A DNA stretch of 22,144 nucleotides from Haplosporangium gracile. Taxonomy: Eukaryota; Mortierellomycota; Mortierellomycetes; Mortierellales; Mortierellaceae. The translations under genes were made by a program, and so were the position numbers. The notes under the pieces are model-generated. The model had not been told where the DNA came from and ran no database searches. It saw nothing but the letters and a program-made list of their open reading frames with translations. Below, piece after piece: positions 19,091 to 22,144 of this stretch (position 1 is the stretch's first letter; each line of letters opens with the position of its first letter). The stretch lies in contig JAAAUF010000697.1 in the NCBI GenBank assembly GCA_015499985.1, positions 1 through 22,144 on the forward strand. Direction: 5' to 3'.

Positions 19091-19853
19091 TGTTGATGTG
19101 AGTTGGTTGTTATTGTTCCTTGAAGTGTGAGTGATGGTGTGAATGAAATAGGAAGGAGGAAGGAGCAATGTGAATGGGTTGAAAAAGTGATGAAGAAAGA
19201 AAAAAAGGAGAGAAAAGGAAATGAAAAGAAGGTTGTGGAGATGGCAAAGAAAAGAAAAGGGGGAATCGGTGTGACCTTGTGTGTGCCTGTGCCTGTGTTA
19301 GGCCTGTGTGACGCATTATCACACTCTCAGTGATTTTTATGCAAGCTAAGCATTCGACCTTTGATTGGATCATCGTGGCCACTCCACAACGCGTTCGCCT
19401 TTTCTTTTCTTATTGCTTAGGCCTCGCCTCTCAGTATCAATGTCAATGATAGTAGAATACAACACAGAGCTCAATCGACCCGAAAGGTGGAACAATTTCG
19501 ACTTTTGCTTTCCTCGCCGTCGACCCTCACAAAAGACATATGCTTTTCCATTGATCAAATGACAACTACCTTTCTAACCACACTCGAACACGTATTTCGT
19601 AGCGATGCTGGTTTTCAATTTCCTAAATATCTTGATACAACTCTTATCAAAGAAAATAGCCACTGCATCTGGTTACGCTGCGATCTCGATAACAACTTGC
19701 TACGGGTGATGTGAAGAAAAGAACAAGTACGCGTTTATCCCGTCATTCATCGCATTCGTAACAAAACAAGTAAGTATTGGGTACAAAAGAAAAAGAAAAA
19801 GAAAAAGAAAAAAGAAACAAAACGCAACAGTTCCAGTTTTGTGAATGTGGCGA
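19091..19853. other. Upstream region of GGPP synthase, no gene seen
   Basis: The region upstream of the minus-strand GGPP synthase start. It is purine-rich on the plus strand from 19145 to 19265 (pyrimidine-rich in the leader sense) and has a GAAAAA microsatellite at about 19786-19812. Short open frames are low-complexity. The regulatory sites of GGPP synthase are probably in 19091-19400, but no specific motif can be supported. Confidence 0.5.
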
Positions 19854-19940
19854 CAAAAAAAGGATTAACCTATTTAACAACCTGGGTTGCTCGAATTATT
19901 TGACAACCCTCGTACTAAGTCCATATAACTCACTTTTTTT
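19854..19940 (+). repeat. Left TIR of the MITE-like element
   Basis: Reverse-complement partner of 20204-20293, with about 10-12 mismatches by eye. It contains two degenerate TTTRACAACC sub-repeats about 30 nt apart. Confidence 0.75.
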
Positions 19941-20203
19941 TTCTCCACAGCGCCTTATTACAATGTTACAAACCCATTGCTAATGCTTTCATTTCGTTGC
20001 CCATCTTCCTACAGTTCAATTCATGGAGCTCATGTTCCATATCGTCATCACTACGGCTTGTCAGTAGTTAAAAAGTGACAATTTCAGTACAAACGCTTCA
20101 ATGATCACTTCTGAGGTGCACAAATGATGCTTCGAGGGAGCGCGAAGGAAAGCAAGTGCTTTCAATGAGTTTGGCCTCTCCTGTACACGTTTTTGTCTTG
20201 AAA

Positions 20204-20293
20204 ACAAAAAAAGAGAGTTACATGGACTTAATACGAGAGTTGTCAAATAATTCGAGCACCCCGGGTTGTCAAACAGGCTAATCCTTTTTTTTG
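20204..20293 (-). repeat. Right TIR of the MITE-like element
   Basis: Reverse-complement partner of 19854-19940. The 21-bp core GCTCGAATTATTTGACAAC plus flanks is unchanged between the two copies. Confidence 0.75.
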
Positions 20294-20802
20294 ACCTAAA
20301 ATGCTGCTCTTGTTTTCATTCCTTGTCCTCACCCATACTGTTCAAAGCGAAAACGCCCTTCAAGCACATTGATTTTTCCTGGATCAATTGGTTGACACTC
20401 CCTGTGCACTTTTCCCTTTGTTGCTGTTTTTATGGCGCCTGACTATTGAGGAATTGCTCGGCCTTTCTTTTTTGATAAATTCTAAAGCAATACCAATAAC
20501 AAGAAGAACAAGGACTGATCAGAGCAATAAAAACTAAGCGTGAAGAATAGCCTCTTTCTTGTTCGCCCTTACTTCACTTAATGCGAGCGTTTTTCTATAT
20601 GCTTGCTTCTGAATTCGGTTTTAACAACACAGGAAAAAATGAGTGCATTGCATTTAAATTAAAGCCACGGGTGCTCCTCTTTCTGCATTTTCTCTGACGG
20701 TACTGAAGGACAAATGCTGTCAATTGCACTTTGCTTAGACCTTGTCTTTGACCGACCTCACGCAAAATAAGGCCAGAGATAACAGCCGGATGAAGACGGA
20801 GG
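20294..20802. other. Intergenic, no clear gene
   Basis: The stretch between the MITE-like element and the doubtful small gene. A minus-strand frame continues through 20595-20860 (RTVKIGIDLRLHPAVISGLI and on), but it reads the doubtful gene's second exon in another frame and matches nothing I recognise. Confidence 0.4.
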
Positions 20803-21177
20803 TCAATACCAATCTTGACAGTGCGCTTCATCATCTTCATGAACAAAGGGTCTTGCATCCAGTCTATTTTGCAGGGATAGAGGAAAAGGTAGCATCTACT
20901 GGCACACGCCCCTTTGAATTTGCGCAAAAGATGCTTACCTTCTTGTGAGCTCAAAGATGCTGACCCGCTCGCTCCTACTTCCTTCTGCCTCTTGAGCACC
21001 AGCCTTGGATGTGATATTGACCCTGGGACAAAGCGAGACAAAAAAAGAAGAAATGAAAGGAGAAAAAGCACTTACATGGCTAAAACGACTGGCCGGGCGG
21101 AGTAGACGAAGTTGGTAGTCAAACCCACTTACGTTTCCCCATTCCGCATGTGGGTCACAGGCTCGTTCGATAATCAT
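20803..21177 (-). CDS. Doubtful small spliced gene, unknown function
   Basis: From the ATG at 21177 the frame is open for 79 full codons to a good donor (AAG|GTAAGC) at 20938. A 75-nt intron ending AATAG (20864) leads to exon 2, 20863-20803, which continues LDARPFVHEDDEAHCQDWY and stops, for about 99 aa. The middle is hydrophobic and pyrimidine-rich at the DNA level and contains an internal GTAAGT...CCCAG that could be another intron, although removing it breaks the frame. No domain recognised. Alternatives are a non-coding transcript, a decayed gene or chance. A 7-codon upstream frame (21197-21174) overlaps its start as ATGA. Confidence 0.22.
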
Positions 21178-21197
21178 GGCGACGCTTCTACCTCCAT

Positions 21198-21440
21198 TAG
21201 TTCGTGCTGAAGTGGGAACAAAATTTTCCGTAGCCGAAAATTGATTCTCTTAAAACAAGGTACTTTAAATGCACTAGACTTCCATTTATGGTTTAAGAGT
21301 CGATAGCCTTGCTTACCTTCTGTTAATCTCACTCACCTCTTCTCTCCTCTCGCTTCCTTCTCCTCATGCCTCCTTCTCCCGCATCGTTTCCTTATCCCTT
21401 CAGCTCTTACGCCAATTTTGCTGTTATTGTGTTCTCCTTG
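21198..21440. other. Intergenic spacer
   Basis: AT-rich to 21310, then strongly pyrimidine-rich on the plus strand from about 21320. No gene or motif supported. Confidence 0.4.
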
Positions 21441-21557
21441 TAGCCCCCTCATTACTTCCGTCTCTTTTCCGCTCTTCATGTAGCTTTTACATTACTCCAG
21501 TCTCTTTTCTAATTACGTCGCTTTCACATTACTTCAGTCTCTTTTCGCCCTTTCATG
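21441..21557 (+). repeat. Three-copy imperfect tandem repeat, about 40 bp unit
   Basis: Units at 21441-21480, 21481-21517 and 21518-21557 (40, 37 and 40 bp) share the core CATTACTYCRGTCTCTTTTC, preceded by TAGC/TCGC and a pyrimidine-rich link and mostly followed by TTCATG. It is non-coding on the plus strand. Confidence 0.75.
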
Positions 21558-22047
21558 CCTACATTCCTTTCCTTTCCTTTCCGATAACCCTCACAACAGT
21601 GCCTGTCTCCTTCCATGTTTTCTTGAATTACTCGCATTCTAGGATGCAGCTGGTGATCATTGATCTGTGAGAGTCCATTTCCCTTGTTTTTTTTTGTGCC
21701 TCCTTGTTTTTTTTTGTTTTGTCCCCCTTCGCCGTGATGCCATTTTCCTTCTGCTTTCCCTATGCAAGAGGTAATTGGAAGAAAAGGAGTCTTTCTTTTG
21801 GACATGGGTGAAGAGGGATGGCAACTACAATGTGAAGGTCTTTTTTTTGAGCTGTGGGACACAGTGGACGGGGCTGGCGGGTCTATTACTGATGAGGTTG
21901 GCAACTGAAGGTGGCGGTGATTGTGAGCTAGAAAAGGCGAAAGAAAGATGCAGAGAGCCATCGGGGTGCGACGGTGGGGCTCCGGGGAGATTAGTTTAGT
22001 CGCCGCAGTTCAAGAAAAAAAACCAAGATGTTTGACCACTCCACCGA
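21558..22047. other. Intergenic, low-complexity, no clear gene
   Basis: It contains two TTGTTTTTTTTTG tracts near 21686 and 21704 and CCTTTCCTTTCC repeats near 21565. A 145-codon minus-strand frame (21961-21524) starts with ATG but is dominated by Ser/Pro/Lys/Gly low complexity and part of the tandem repeat, so I do not call it a gene. Confidence 0.45.
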
Positions 22048-22143
22048 CCCTGTCAATTTGGGCACTTTTGGGGGGCTGTCTGTACAGGCCCTGTCAAAAA
22101 GCGAAAAACATATGGGGCAATAATTTTTGGTTTCGCCCCTGTC
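22048..22143 (+). repeat. Spaced CCCTGTC repeat at the right edge
   Basis: CCCTGTC occurs at 22048, 22089 and 22137 (spacings 41 and 48), twice followed by AA. An 8-bp palindrome CTGTACAG lies at 22080-22087, and the surroundings hold G- and C-runs. This resembles subterminal repeats of a DNA transposon whose body would lie beyond the window; identity unproven. Confidence 0.35.
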
Positions 22144-22144
22144 C

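Larger units (their letters stand above)
19854..20293. mobile_element. MITE-like element with about 88-bp terminal inverted repeats
   Basis: A 440-bp unit whose ends are inverted copies: 19854-19940 and 20204-20293. Both read CAAAAAAA(A)GGATTA inward, then a TTTAACAACC/TTTGACAACC block, then GCTCGAATTATTTGACAAC, CTCGTA(C/T)TAAGTCCAT and AACTC with a T-run. About 260 bp of unique AT-rich DNA without a coding frame lies between. Small size, long TIRs and no ORF fit a MITE or other non-autonomous DNA transposon. I could not find a clear target-site duplication, so the exact ends and superfamily are open. Confidence 0.72.

Noticed and set aside
21524..21961. 145-codon minus-strand frame at the right end
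   Set aside because: It has an ATG, but its content is low complexity from simple repeats and the minisatellite, with no domain.
1..22144. tRNA genes, rRNA or CRISPR arrays
   Set aside because: I scanned for T-loop-like TTCRANNC boxes with matching stems and for regular short direct repeats with unique spacers and found none that hold up; a covariance-model search would settle small RNAs.

Overview
The window reads as nuclear DNA of an early-diverging filamentous fungus, most likely Mucoromycota and probably Mortierellaceae. This placement is an inference from protein style: a large intron-poor NACHT/WD40 STAND protein, a GGPP synthase with eight short introns, short GT-AG introns of about 75-310 nt, AATAAA signals just after stops, and CA/CT-rich leaders. 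No database search was possible.

Layout, left to right. (1) 1-424, minus strand: 5' part of a secreted peptide precursor with a signal peptide and Lys-Arg sites that looks Kex2-processed; it runs off the left edge. (2) 425-2957: about 2.5 kb without a supportable gene. (3) 2958-8246, plus: a single-exon 1,762-aa STAND/NLR-like protein (helical N-terminus, NACHT NTPase, pentapeptide strip, about 14 WD40 blades). (4) 8824-10063: a degenerate DNA transposon with about 160-bp terminal inverted repeats, candidate TA target-site duplications and the wreck of a CENP-B/pogo-like transposase. (5) 10212-11605, minus: the mitochondrial complex I assembly factor NDUFAF6 in three exons. (6) 11854-13212, plus: a ZNF511-like C2H2 zinc-finger protein in three exons, divergent from NDUFAF6 across a 248-bp shared promoter region. 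(7) about 13578-14623, plus: a decayed multi-repeat Myb/SANT gene with frameshifts and stops. (8) 14790-16847, plus: a single-exon F-box/LRR-like protein. (9) 16966-19090, minus: geranylgeranyl diphosphate synthase in nine exons, convergent with the F-box gene. (10) 19091-22144: about 3 kb of mostly non-coding DNA holding a 440-bp MITE-like inverted-repeat element, one doubtful small spliced gene, a three-copy tandem repeat, and at the right edge a spaced CCCTGTC repeat that may be a transposon terminus.

The intact genes look like independent housekeeping or regulatory loci rather than a pathway cluster: NDUFAF6 (respiratory complex I biogenesis), GGPP synthase (isoprenoid supply and prenylation), ZNF511-like (nuclear), F-box (ubiquitin ligase adaptor). 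The accessory parts are the NLR, the secreted peptide precursor, the transposon remnants and the Myb pseudogene. The best candidates for something undescribed are the peptide precursor at the left edge and the helical-NACHT-pentapeptide-WD40 receptor.
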